From Glandiceps talaboti (taxonomy: Eukaryota; Hemichordata; Enteropneusta; Spengelidae), in contig NC_135551.1 in NCBI RefSeq assembly GCF_964340395.1, forward strand, positions 13,553,003 through 13,617,002: DNA of 64,000 nucleotides. The letters are read 5' to 3'. The position numbers were made by a program, and so were the translations under genes. The first letter of the stretch is position 1. Each line of letters starts with the position of its first letter. This document shows positions 50,384-61,425 of the stretch, one piece after another. Under the pieces are notes generated by a model. It was given only the letters and a program-made list of their open reading frames with translations, searched no databases and was not told the DNA's origin.

Positions 50384-52007
50384 TCATTTTAAGATAGCAT
50401 CTAATCCCATGTACACTCTATCACCTTGTTCTTTTAAACTTTGATAATGATCACCATCATCTAACTCAGTTGTTTGATTTGGACTCGTGTTATCGCTACA
50501 TGCAGATATTGCAGGGCCAGTCTCTTGCAACTTTACATTATCAATGTCATTGTAGTCACGGTCTTCCACTCCTGCAGATTTGTCATCGATTTGTCTTAGT
50601 TGAAAACGTCGTAATTTCAAAGAGACGAATCCGACGATCACTGTGGTCACTACATACACCGATCACAATTCCTAAGATAACATATCCTACGATTACTCCA
50701 TGTGTACATGTGTTCGGAATCATCACTTTAGATTCCACACCTTCATCAAGAGAGTTCATTGTAGTCTCGTGCAATGTCACTGGTGAGGATGGTGAAACAA
50801 AATCTGTTGAAGGTACATATCGCGAAGTTGGTGTAGTCAAAGTTCTTTGTTCTTGTATGTTGTTAGTTGTACGTTGTACGTCGACAGTTGTTTCATCGGT
50901 TATATAGACAGTTGTTAGTAGTGGTGGTGGTGGTGGTGGTATATCAACAGTTAGAACAGAATTGGCGCTACTAGTATATAATCCATCACTATTTGTTATC
51001 ACACATTCTATCAAATGGTCCCCATTGTGCTCTGGGCTGAGATTCGTAACATTGAGAGATGTTCCGATTACAGTAAAGACATGTTCATCTTGACTAATGA
51101 CAACTCCATTGTAATACCATAATAGAATAATGGCAATGCCTTCATTTATACGATACGTACAAGTAAATGTCACTACATCACTCCCTTTCGTTACGATGGC
51201 ACTGGTTGGTTCAACTTTAACTATTGGTCCATTTACAATGCCAAATTCCAACGAACAGCTCTCTGCAGTTTGACTTTCGCCAACTGTACAAGTGAAGTTC
51301 AACGACGAGGGGTCACTGATCATTGGAGTCCATTGGTAAATGAGGAAGAGTGATCCATAAGAGTCTCTACCACCCTGTTGTCTTTCTAAATAGTATGTTT
51401 GATCACTACGTTTCCATCCAAAAAAGGTATTATGAGCAATGCCTGGCCTTGACGTACAAGTGAGTTGTAGTATTTCACCTACCACCACTAAATTAGGTAT
51501 ATTGGTCACATCTATATTTTCACCATTACTGACAGCTATTGAACATAATGGATATCGTATTACCTGTATTGAGACTGTAGCTGTTCGTGATATACCATCA
51601 TGTACAACACTACCATTAGACCATCTTACAACACACTGATACTGACCACTGTCAAACTCAGCAGTCTCTGCCAATATAGTCACTACAATTAATGTGTAAG
51701 TAAACAAAGAACCATGGTTCGATACTAAATATCTGTCAATGTCTATAAGTTCACTGCTATCTAGCAAAGTGATGTTTTCAGTTATAAATTCATCGTTTTT
51801 TATCCAAGACACCATTTGGTTCGTTTGGAGTAACTCGACTTGACAGCTCAAAACAAATGACACTGGTGTAGTACTTCCATATTCCACTCTCAGTGTTGTG
51901 TCCTCTGGTTCAACCATAAAAACAACAGCATTTAATGGTAAGGTCAATTGAAGCAGGATGAGTCCGACAGCAAGGAAATTTGGTCCGAAGTGACAAGCCG
52001 CCTCCAT
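50384..52007 (-). pseudogene. Long Ig receptor with a frameshift in the membrane segment
   Basis: The first frame (52007-50583, 474 codons) gives a signal peptide (1-27), Ig1 (C55, C125), Ig2 (C184, C240, extra C155/C251), Ig3 (C283, C335), a stalk with a short proline run, and the start of a membrane segment (GVIVGYVILGIVIG). At about 50657 the frame must shift by one base: the next frame continues the membrane segment (YVVTTVIVGF), then basic residues and a tail of about 70 residues down to 50384. That tail has YNDI, YQSL and YMGL sites but no LTYAEL/TVYAEI pair. Both parts look conserved, so a recent inactivation or an assembly error is likely. Without correction the product would lack a complete membrane anchor. 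The ectodomain is a close sister of the 795-aa receptor. Confidence 0.8.
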
Positions 52008-52560
52008 TTCGATAACGTTTTACACGATCAAGTAACAGCGTGTGAAAGTTATTAGTTACCGAATGGACTGACTGGAAAACACGTACAGGCTATTTCCTCA
52101 TCCGGGCTTTGCAACTATCAAAACAATAGGTACCGTTAATAAAAACTTCGGAAAGTACAAAATGGTATAATTGTGTTTCAGATAATAGTGTATACTTTTG
52201 ATATTCTATTGTTTCAACTCTTATTGGCCGATTTTGTAAATGTTTGCGAACAAATACCCGGTGTCAATACTCAGAAATAGCACAAAGTAGGTCAATATTA
52301 CCATATCAATGTTATGAAATGTCAGGTGTTCACACCTCTAGGTGGCAGTATGACGCATGACGTATTTCTGCTAGTGTATATAAGTAATCTATAATGCAGC
52401 TAGCATAATTGGAATACTGGTCATGAGCTGGTCACTACTCAAAAAGAACTACTATACGCCAGCTGATAAACATTTCAAGGAGAATGCCACTCGATGAATT
52501 GAATACATCTTCATAAACTCTGGCTTCTGGGTAGTCAGTCCATGGTTTTTACATCACCTA
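52008..52560 (-). promoter_or_regulatory. Conserved 5' flank of the frameshifted receptor gene
   Basis: Nearly identical to 46023-46560. This implies that both sister genes were copied with their promoters and that the copy is recent. Confidence 0.45.
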
Positions 52561-54500
52561 CAATTATTTGCGATTTCAGAGAAACATCAGATGATCTTGT
52601 GCCCTTATAGGTGTTTTTGTTGTTAGACCATTGCATTACAGTAGTTAGTCTTGCTGCTAGACGTTCGGGCTTTCTTTCGATGCTAAAACTATAAGCGAAC
52701 GAAGTTCGCATGTGAGGGCCTGCCCGATGTTCCATCCTCGATAGCGTTGTTCGGCTGTGTGTCGTATTTTATCGGAAGAACATCCGAGGGCTAGCTGATA
52801 GACTATACAGTAGTAAGCAGAATTAATATATCCATGTTTGAACAAAAAGTGACTCTAATTGCATTTATTGCAATATTCCTATTACAAAAAACAAACTGTA
52901 TGCAGGAAATGGTATTAGCATCAAATGTAATAATATTTAATGATATAAAACTTAATGAAGCATAAATTGGCCCTTTTAAAAATATATACCAAAGAGATAC
53001 AGTTTCAAGTCAAACCTGAAGAGTAGATATCACACTCATCATAATCAATCAACAGTATTTTTAGATGTTGTGCTAGGTACAATAACTCACTCGTAATATC
53101 GTACACCATGAGAAGTATTGAATCACCTGTGGATAAAGGCATTTTTGTGTCTGTATACACGATAAATAAACTCAAATTAATTTATGGGACTGTAACCAAA
53201 ACCCAGCGCCCTCAACGGTATTAACCTCGTTATGTGCTGCTTACAGATAACAGTCTACTGGTTAATATAATTATAAAATTATTGACACTGTAACAATTTT
53301 CAGTGAATATATTAATTTTATGGTTGTGTGATCAATGAATGGTGTAGTTTAATAAAACTAATAACTAATGGTTGTAAATTAAAAACTGAGCTTTCACCAC
53401 TACAAGAAACTAAAGACACATTGCCCATTAATTAATTAACAAACACAATGTCTTTTCATGAGAAATTTATCAAATTCTAGTGCATATATCTTTGATATTT
53501 GATGGAAAAAAATATCCCAGTTGTAACGAAAGCAGGTTGAACAGTATATTTACATAAATCGCCACTTTACTGTTTTTTACTATGTAAATTGATGGTAAGT
53601 TCCCATAAGATCTCATATGATAACATTGATTACTTTGTTCACGTCCTCCAACACTTGTTGGTAGCTATGAAGCTCTTAGGCGTAAACAAAATTGTGTGGT
53701 TCCGATTATATTCAATTTTAAAATAGGTGGGGTAGGTAGATTATTTATTTTGTGTCTACTTTAGGTAGTTATGTTTTCTATTAATTTCGTTATGGTCGCT
53801 GTGTTATTGGTTTCTTCTCATCACATGTACAGCCATTACAATTTGAAAGAACAGTTTCATGTAATTTTTTTCACTTGATGTCTGTTTCCACATCCATTAT
53901 TTTTTTTGCGAGACTTCACAATTTACGGGATTTTCTTTTTGTTCTTCTCGAATATGTTTAAAAAAAGTTTAGAGTCGGCGTGAAAAACTAGGTGGGTCGG
54001 GTAACCGGAACAAAACACCTTTTTATTTGGCTTTTTAAATGTGTTGACTGCTAAAGTTTGTCTCCTACCGCTAAACGATTTCTAAAATGTCCTAAAAGGT
54101 ATATTGCAACTTTATCATAAATTAGTGTATGTAAAATAGAACTTTTAAAACACCTGTTAATGTAAAATCGTACGCCAATATATGATCATAGTCAAAAGTT
54201 GCTCTTTTGCAGATATTCAAGGGAGACAAATATGTTTGGTCATATTCACATTGGCTCATCACAATCATTGATGACGCCATGCATAATATGATGGACTCTA
54301 ATGTGTCCTTGTAATTATACTGTAGTCCCACACAAAACCGACTGAATACTCTTTAGTTTGATAAAAACACTACAATACACCGGGTGTATGTACTAATGAT
54401 TCTTTTAAAGTTGATATGGAAACGTCATGTGCGATATTCTCGGCTTCATTCTACAGTACAGGTATGACACATTTTATCGTCTGGTGACGAGGTCACTTCT
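52561..54500. other. Duplicated intergenic DNA, right copy
   Basis: 52858-54500 matches 46690-48420. The stretch 52565-52857 is not shared and is unrecognised. No gene seen. Confidence 0.6.
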
Positions 54501-54509
54501 GTAAATGTT

Positions 54510-54990
54510 ATAATTTTGCATATTATATACATTGTTTCTTCGTCTGGTTCGACCTCGTTCTTTTTTGTACTACGACGTGGTCCACTGCCTGAAATATCCT
54601 GTTCTGCGTGTCGGCTCCTCACAGCATTGTTCGTCGAAGCAGCCTTTTCATCTTCTTTGAACCTTTCACCGTTGTCTCGTGTATCTTACTTGTTATCCTC
54701 ATGACAGGTGTCTTGATTTTGTCCACTAGTTTTAGTTTTCATTTCTGGTTTAAATTACACACAGGCTTTTTAAGGTCAACCATTTCATAGTCTTTACATA
54801 ATTTTTTATCCAGATGTTCGCTAGGACGATTCAAGACTGAATACAACATTCCAATATCGATTACTGACATTTAAACCATTCCAAATTATAATCCCAAGAC
54901 CAGGCTACATTACAAGATTAATAGCGAACCAATTTCCAACGTGTAACATTGGATTGTACCATCGTACCACTAAAATTATATCGATTATCA
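54510..54990 (-). pseudogene. Decayed receptor tail, right copy
   Basis: Sister of 48430-49250 without the SINE. On the minus strand: an in-frame stop, then ERFKEDEKAAS, PRRSTKK and DEETMY, with the ITIM tyrosine region lost. It represents an old tail of the 605-aa type lying downstream of the 645-aa gene. Confidence 0.75.
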
Positions 54991-55222
54991 CATATACGTA
55001 TTCATGTTTACATAATCTATGTGTGTATGCACAAGTACTAATCTTGTTTTTTTTGAAATGTGATACTCATATAAAATATTTTAAACACTATTCACAATTA
55101 CCAAATCCAAGTAAATTATAGACAGGTAAATAGACGAGATACGGACGATTATTTGATACAAAATCATGTGCTATTCTTGCCTATATATTATGTTTCGTTG
55201 GTTTGTTAAGCTGTGCTCATTT

Positions 55223-57160
55223 CTACAGTTTCAAGTCTGCATACACAGTGTCTTCGTCTAATTTGACCTCTTTCTTTGTACTACGACGTGGTTCAACGGT
55301 TGATAAATCTAGTTCGGCGTAGGTCAACTCTTCGTCGTTTTTCATCAGTGTAGTATTGTCAGAATATCTTGACCTTTCATCTTTGTCTCCTGTATCAACA
55401 CTGCTACTTTCAGACCCCGGTCTTTGCTGTGTAGATGTGACATCTTCATAATCAGTATTTGTTTGTTTGGTATTGGAGGTGTCTAATTTAACTTCTCGCA
55501 GTAGAGTTGAAACTTTTGCCTTCTTCATCGGTTTTGCGTATAATTCCTCAAGATCAGGTCGTTCCTCTTCCTCGCCACTTTTTACATTGCGGTGTTTGTT
55601 TACACGATTTCCCTCTCTCACCTGCAATGCAATTGTATCTGTATCGGCCGAGGCATTTGATTCACTTGGACTAGTTTGACCACCTATTGCATTAATTGAT
55701 GTAGGTGACTCAATATCGTCAACAGCGCCGATGATTGTCCCGTAGTCATTCTCCTGGTGTTCAGGTTGCCTAGCAGGCTTTGATGGTCGTGGTTGTTTAC
55801 ACTTCCTAACAACTACGACAAGGATAGCTATGATTATAATTAACAAAATTCCAGCACCAGCTCCGCCACCTGCAATGACTGTGATATTATCCATTTGTTT
55901 CCCTGGTATAACTGTTTCTCCTAGACCAGGCTGAGTTCCATCTTTACCCCCTGTAGATGTTTTAAACATAGCACTTGTCAATCCTGACGACGGGCTCATT
56001 GGGATAATAAGCGTTGTTGAAGTAGCTGGAATAGTATACGCAATCGACGGTACAGGGGTCGTATAAATGGTTGTCAAAAGTGGTATGTTAATATTCAATG
56101 TAGAACTAGCACTATCTGTACCTGCACTGTTTTTCACTTCACACCGTATTGTATGATCACCATTATCCTGGGGGTTGATGTTAGAAATGGTAAGGGATGA
56201 ACCTTGGAAAGTGAATTCGTCATCTACATTGTTGGGGTCTATGACCGTATTGTTATACAGCCAGATGATATCCCGTATGCCTTGATTTGCCTCATCATTA
56301 CAAGTAAATGTCACATTATTATCTCTGTTTGTTATCGTAACATTGATTGGTTCAATTGTCACCATTGGGACGTTGACAATATGGAATGGTCCTACCGTAC
56401 ATGTTACACTGTCACCACTACTATATTGGACAATACAAGAAAAATTCAAAAGTGGTGGATCCAATATCTGTGGAATCCAGTGATATTCAATAAAGTAATT
56501 GAACAACGAACCCTCTTGACTGCTCCCAGCATTAGACCGTCCGAGATAACCACCCTGGTCATTTCTTTCCCAATTCATACTTGTTGCAGGCGCAGAAACA
56601 CCTGATTGACATGACAGTGTCACTGTCTCATTTGGTGTCACTGTAATTGGATGGTCGTTCATCTGAATACTGTAACCAGTACTGGCATTCAGAGAACAAA
56701 GTGGATATACAAGAATCTTCACTGTAGCTATACGTGACCGTCCATCAGGTATGACAGTACCATTTGACCATCTCACTACACACTGATATCGACCACTATC
56801 CATTGCAGCAGTATCACGTGTAACATCATCCACACGTAACCCAAACCTTATGACATCAATATGGTCACTTATCATGTATCTATCTGTGTCCACAAGATTA
56901 TCAAGTTCATTGTCAATCCAAGTATAGTTGTTAATTATGTATGTGTCCTCTTTAATCCATGACACCATTTGGTCCTGTAACAGTGAATTCACAACACAAG
57001 TTAAGAAAAACCACTGTGTAGTAGTACTTCCGTGTGTGAACTCCAGTGTCAAATTACCAGGTTGCTCGCGAAACACAGATGTAGCGTCCAATTTTGACAA
57101 AAGGTGCATAGAGACCACACAGTACATGAGTAATCGCAATCTTGTGTATAGACAAAACAT
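55223..57160 (-). CDS. Long Ig receptor with ITIM/ITSM tail, 645 aa
   Basis: Single-exon type I receptor. Signal peptide about 1-26. Ig1 (C55, W68, C127 in DSGRYQC). Ig2 (C184, W196, C242, extra C155/C254). Ig3 (C287, W300, C340). Thr/Ser/Pro stalk 360-425, membrane segment about 427-451 followed by RKCK, then a tail of about 190 residues. Tail sites are YGTI (473), YAKP (541), TDYEDV (571, ITSM-like TxYxxV), LTYAEL (614, canonical ITIM) and TVYADL (640). Inhibitory-type signalling through SH2-domain phosphatases is inferred from these motifs. Many N-glycosylation sites (for example NLT, NNT, NVT). It has a truncated tail copy at 49537-49735. The start ATG at 57160 directly precedes the signal peptide. 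Confidence 0.9.
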   Translation of the reverse strand: MFCLYTRLRLLMYCVVSMHLLSKLDATSVFREQPGNLTLEFTHGSTTTQWFFLTCVVNSLLQDQMVSWIKEDTYIINNYTWIDNELDNLVDTDRYMISDHIDVIRFGLRVDDVTRDTAAMDSGRYQCVVRWSNGTVIPDGRSRIATVKILVYPLCSLNASTGYSIQMNDHPITVTPNETVTLSCQSGVSAPATSMNWERNDQGGYLGRSNAGSSQEGSLFNYFIEYHWIPQILDPPLLNFSCIVQYSSGDSVTCTVGPFHIVNVPMVTIEPINVTITNRDNNVTFTCNDEANQGIRDIIWLYNNTVIDPNNVDDEFTFQGSSLTISNINPQDNGDHTIRCEVKNSAGTDSASSTLNINIPLLTTIYTTPVPSIAYTIPATSTTLIIPMSPSSGLTSAMFKTSTGGKDGTQPGLGETVIPGKQMDNITVIAGGGAGAGILLIIIIAILVVVVRKCKQPRPSKPARQPEHQENDYGTIIGAVDDIESPTSINAIGGQTSPSESNASADTDTIALQVREGNRVNKHRNVKSGEEEERPDLEELYAKPMKKAKVSTLLREVKLDTSNTKQTNTDYEDVTSTQQRPGSESSSVDTGDKDERSRYSDNTTLMKNDEELTYAELDLSTVEPRRSTKKEVKLDEDTVYADLKL

Positions 57161-57174
57161 GGTGTCAGGTTGAA

Positions 57175-58784
57175 TTCAAGAATGTGACGTATCGTATGTA
57201 ACTTGACGAATCATGCATCGATCCACTGTGTGTCAGGTTGAATTCTCTTTTCACAGTAATATATATTTCCTTATCCGGGTTCGTCTGCTGTCAAGCAATG
57301 AGTGATTGTCCACTTTGTGATGTTAATGTAGCAAGTGATGAAAATAAAGTAAATTGTAAAACGGTCAGTTGGACCAGAGGGGTTAAAATGGACAATTAAA
57401 TTCATAGTAACAACAGAAACACAGAAACTGTTTACTGTTGGTGACAACACCTCTAAATTTAGGCAACGAACTTGCTTAGTAGTCTATAAAAGGTAAGGTA
57501 AATAGAGGGCGTACATTAGGTTATACTAACGTACATGCATTGTAGCTGCTACATAGGTCATCTCAAGTTATTTAATTGGTCAAATAATCCTCAGCATTAC
57601 CAAGTATACAGGTCTCATTAAATAACACTAAGATAGGTCGATCGAATCGTTCCGCTCTTACCGGCCTCCTCTCATCATGTGAGAGGGGTTGAACGATATG
57701 TGAGGGCGCCCCGTCACGGCGCACCATACAGACTAACTAATTCAAAGACCTAGGACTCACAGCACATACTCAAGTAAGATTCGTATAAAGAACCTCTTTA
57801 GTGTAACAATACTTTGCATTGTACCTCGTTGTGTACGAACTTTAGATACAAATGCTTCAAACAATGTGTTCCTGTTGTGCTTGACAGTTTGGATGTCCTG
57901 TGTAAGTATTTTAAAAAATCCAAATATCTCACTGCAGTAAATGGAATGTACAGAAAAGACATCTTGAGAGTTTTAAAGAAAGGCATATATTCAGGGTGAT
58001 TATATGTTGGATAGAAAGTCACAGAATTTATGTATTTCTGAATAATATACAAAAGTTAAAATAACGAAAGGAAATATCCACTGTAAAGCTTCGTTTAATG
58101 AATCACCACCGTATGCAAACCATTTATTCATTTCATAATTATGTTTCATTTTAACATATTGATTTGCCAGGTGTATGTAAAGATAACTCAAACCTTTTAA
58201 ACTAAAACCGTAAATATCTTCTCTCAACCAGATTTTAACCAGTAGGTAAAATTATGATATATATCTGAATAGAAGTTCCGCTTTACTGCCATTTAGCATA
58301 GCTCAGAATCGATCTGATTGTATTAGATTGACTTGCATTGTGTCGAATTGAACTACAATCCACGACTGGTCGATAGCAGTTTTAGATTTGTCAACCATTA
58401 TTTCTCAGCCTGATGGTTATTTTATGGAAGTGACTTTGTAAAGAATGTGAGATTGTTTTAATAAAATTGGATATCACTTAAAATAAAAGTCATAACGTTT
58501 TATAGACGGAAGTAAGAGTAATATTTTAATTTAAATATCAAAGTGATAACTTGATATTATTACGACACCAGTAAAATTTTAATACCCATTTCAGAGGAGA
58601 TGTCTTAAATGTAGATGTGTACGCTTTCAAATATGTCACTACTTCTACCGACATACGTCCTTTTTTTATAATTACTGTCCTGTTTTCAAGCTTGTATTCG
58701 AGATGTGAAATGATACATTCGTCTAATACTCCCAGCTATTAAGAGTAAAAGGTTATTAAACCGATCTCAAATATATTAAACACT
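57175..58784. other. Intergenic DNA between the 645- and 605-aa receptor genes
   Basis: Contains a GC-rich patch with a short hairpin at about 57655-57715 (CCTCTCATCATGTGAGAGG). No gene was recognised. Confidence 0.5.
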
Positions 58785-59130
58785 AAATCTTCCCTGCTAA
58801 TGTAAAAGTGGCACAAGCTGAGTTTATACGATTTTTACTCAACTGTAAATACTTAAATTAAAGCCACATTCCAGTATACTGTTAATGTCGAGACACGTCT
58901 AATATAATAACATTCATTACGATTGTCTTCTGGCATTGTTAGAACAGCTGATTGATTGGTAGGGATTTCCTGAACATTTTTCGATACGTATGATAAATTA
59001 CGTCATCGGATCATTTTGGGATTATATCTTTAGTGTCAGGTTTGAATTCAGTGAATTGCAAGTGGTGTTTACAAGTATGTTTCACTAAGTACAATACTGT
59101 GAGATATTTTGAATATACGGCAAAAACTAC
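58785..59130. repeat. Dispersed repeat of about 330 bp, inverted copy
   Basis: Reverse complement of the repeat at 27905-28235 and 34585-34910, more diverged. Confidence 0.65.
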
Positions 59131-59607
59131 ACCCAAATATGTAAAAGTCAGCTCGTGTCCCTTTGATAAACCTCTAATACCGTGTTTGAACATGTATGTT
59201 ACAACTATATCGTAAATCAGAAGTAAAACTAAAACCTTAAAATCACTTGTTTAATACACAGCTCTACCAAAATATAAAATGTGGAATCGTTTTTGTTGGA
59301 TATTTTTAAGGAAGACTTCATATTCATATTAGCTTATCACAATGTAGCTATCTAGGTGAAATAAATTTCATTCATTTCATTCATTCATTGACGCCATAGA
59401 CAGTATAATGACGATTTTATAAGAGAAAAAAACGTATCGAATGAAGAATTTTGACGTTAGTATATTCGTTTCGTTTGAAATGCCACTAACTGTAATGAAT
59501 TGGGATCTATTTTTAAATCAACTATTCAAACTTAGTTTGACATGGAAACGAGTGTAGCGATATTCTCATAGTGTGATTTTAAAGGACTGGTATGACTGGT
59601 ATTACCG

Positions 59608-61425
59608 TTATGTTTTTAAATCTGCATTCACAGTTTCTTCTTCTTGTTTGACCTGTTTCTTTGTACTACGGCGTGGTTCCATGCTTGAAAGGTCCAGTTC
59701 AGCGTAAGTCAACCCCTCTGCATTGTTCATCGAAACAACATTTTCATCTTCGTTCAGCTTTTCCTCGGTGTCACGTATGTCTTGGTTGTTATCATCATGA
59801 CAGTTGTCTTGACCTGGTTCACCTTTAATGTTCTTCTTCTTTACAGGTTTTGCATACAAGCTGTCAACGTCAACCGTCTCGTCTGCTTTATTGTGATTTT
59901 CATTCAGATGTTCGCTTGAACGATTATTTCCGTTCATCTCAATAGTAACAGAAGCTGTGCCGACAGTATCGTCGGGTTCATTCTGTACAGCCAGATTGAC
60001 AGTTCCATGTGTCGCTGTTGGCGTATTAACATAACCGTCATTGATGACAGACATGACGTAGTGGTTTTCTGGTCGTTCACTCCCAGGTTGTATTTTTGGT
60101 GTTGATGACTTTCTGCATTTCATTATGCAGACCACTGTTATCACTATGACAATTACAAGAACTCCAGAACCGGCTACAGCGCCGCCAATGGCTACAATAT
60201 TGTCTTGTTTCTGGTGTGGAGGTGGGCTTTCGTTCTGGTGACCATTATCAGGTGTTGTTTGTGTGGATGTTGTATATATAACTGCGGAATGGGTTGTAGG
60301 CCCAGCCCTACCAACAGTGCCTGTAGTTGAAAGTGATTCAGGTACAATTGTTGGTGCTCGAATGTCGACAGTTAAATATGAAGTAGCGTTTCCTGAGCTA
60401 ACATCATTCATTACCCTACATACCACAATATGTTTTCCGTTTTGATCTTCACTAATATTACTTACAATCAGAGATGTCCCATTATCATTAACCTTGAAGG
60501 ACCCTGCTTGGCTAACTTCAGTGCCATCATAATACCATGAAATATCAATTTCTAGAGCCTCGATCTCGTGGAGTGCGCAACTAAATATCACGGAGTCCAC
60601 TTCGTCGGTGATAAATGCAAGAACTGGTTGTAATGTTACTGTAAGTTTGTGAATGATGTTAAATGGACCCAGAGAACATGTTTCCTCAGTCTGATCACCC
60701 TGAACTAAGCAAGTGAAATTAATTGACAAAGGATCTATAGCCAGTGGTGTCCAGTCGTATTCGATAAAATATGATCCGTCAGCGTATTGTACGTCTCCTG
60801 ACCAAGGAAGAAGACCTGTTTGGTCGCTGCGAGTCCAGGCCATAGATGAAATGTTTGTTTGACCTGAAGAACAAGACAATTTGTATACTTCTCCGGTCGT
60901 CACAATAATTGGCATGAGTAGTGTGTCATAATTGACTATCATACAGTTTGGGAAATGTACAATTTGTATTGTTACTGCAGCTGTATGGGATTGTCCATTA
61001 TACGCGATAGTGCCATTGGCCCATCGGACTACACACGTATACTGGCCACTATCCAGTTCAGCAGTGTTTATCGTTATGTTTGCCACACGCAATGTATATT
61101 TTAAAGGGTTGTCATGCTCGACAATCACGTACCTGTCTTGATTAACGAAATTATCTTGATCGGCGATGTTAAAAACAATATGACGGGTAGTGATATATTG
61201 GTCATTTTTCATCCACCATACATTTTGGGTTGATAAGAGAGACAAGTTGCGAATTTCACACTTCAGGATAAATGACCTTGGTACAACACTTCCGTGTTCT
61301 AGAATCAAAGTCGTGTCCTCTGGTTCGACAGCGAATACATCAGACTCTGTGTCTAATGGAAAAGAAATACGAAGCAAAACAAGTCCGATAACTATGGGTA
61401 TCCATGGCCTGTCAAAACGGCACAT
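59608..61425 (-). CDS. Long Ig receptor, 605 aa, ITIM kept and last tyrosine lost
   Basis: Single-exon type I receptor. Signal peptide about 1-27. Ig1 (C56, W71, C131 in DSGQYTC). Ig2 (C185, W197, C239, extra C161/C250). Ig3 (C283, W297, C336). Stalk about 358-408, membrane segment about 410-434, then a tail of about 170 residues. Tail sites are YVMS (456), YVNT (465), YAKP (524) and LTYAEL (574, canonical ITIM). At the position of the family's last site the sequence reads TVNADLKT: residue 600 is Asn (AAT) where the 645-aa paralogue has Tyr in TVYADL. The rest of the motif and the 26-residue spacing are unchanged. It should therefore keep ITIM but not ITSM-type binding (inference). Most upstream member of the cluster on the minus strand. 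Confidence 0.9.
   Translation of the reverse strand: MCRFDRPWIPIVIGLVLLRISFPLDTESDVFAVEPEDTTLILEHGSVVPRSFILKCEIRNLSLLSTQNVWWMKNDQYITTRHIVFNIADQDNFVNQDRYVIVEHDNPLKYTLRVANITINTAELDSGQYTCVVRWANGTIAYNGQSHTAAVTIQIVHFPNCMIVNYDTLLMPIIVTTGEVYKLSCSSGQTNISSMAWTRSDQTGLLPWSGDVQYADGSYFIEYDWTPLAIDPLSINFTCLVQGDQTEETCSLGPFNIIHKLTVTLQPVLAFITDEVDSVIFSCALHEIEALEIDISWYYDGTEVSQAGSFKVNDNGTSLIVSNISEDQNGKHIVVCRVMNDVSSGNATSYLTVDIRAPTIVPESLSTTGTVGRAGPTTHSAVIYTTSTQTTPDNGHQNESPPPHQKQDNIVAIGGAVAGSGVLVIVIVITVVCIMKCRKSSTPKIQPGSERPENHYVMSVINDGYVNTPTATHGTVNLAVQNEPDDTVGTASVTIEMNGNNRSSEHLNENHNKADETVDVDSLYAKPVKKKNIKGEPGQDNCHDDNNQDIRDTEEKLNEDENVVSMNNAEGLTYAELDLSSMEPRRSTKKQVKQEEETVNADLKT

Noticed and set aside
50563-50665. An intron or programmed frameshift in the 50.4-52.0 kb receptor
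   Set aside because: No GT/AG pair fits between the two overlapping frames and no known slippery site with structure was seen. A simple one-base indel explains it.
56204-56605. Plus-strand frame of 133 aa, and similar ones at 50470-50907, 61190-61540 and 43688-43888
   Set aside because: Antisense shadows of receptor coding sequence, present because the minus-strand codons are conserved.
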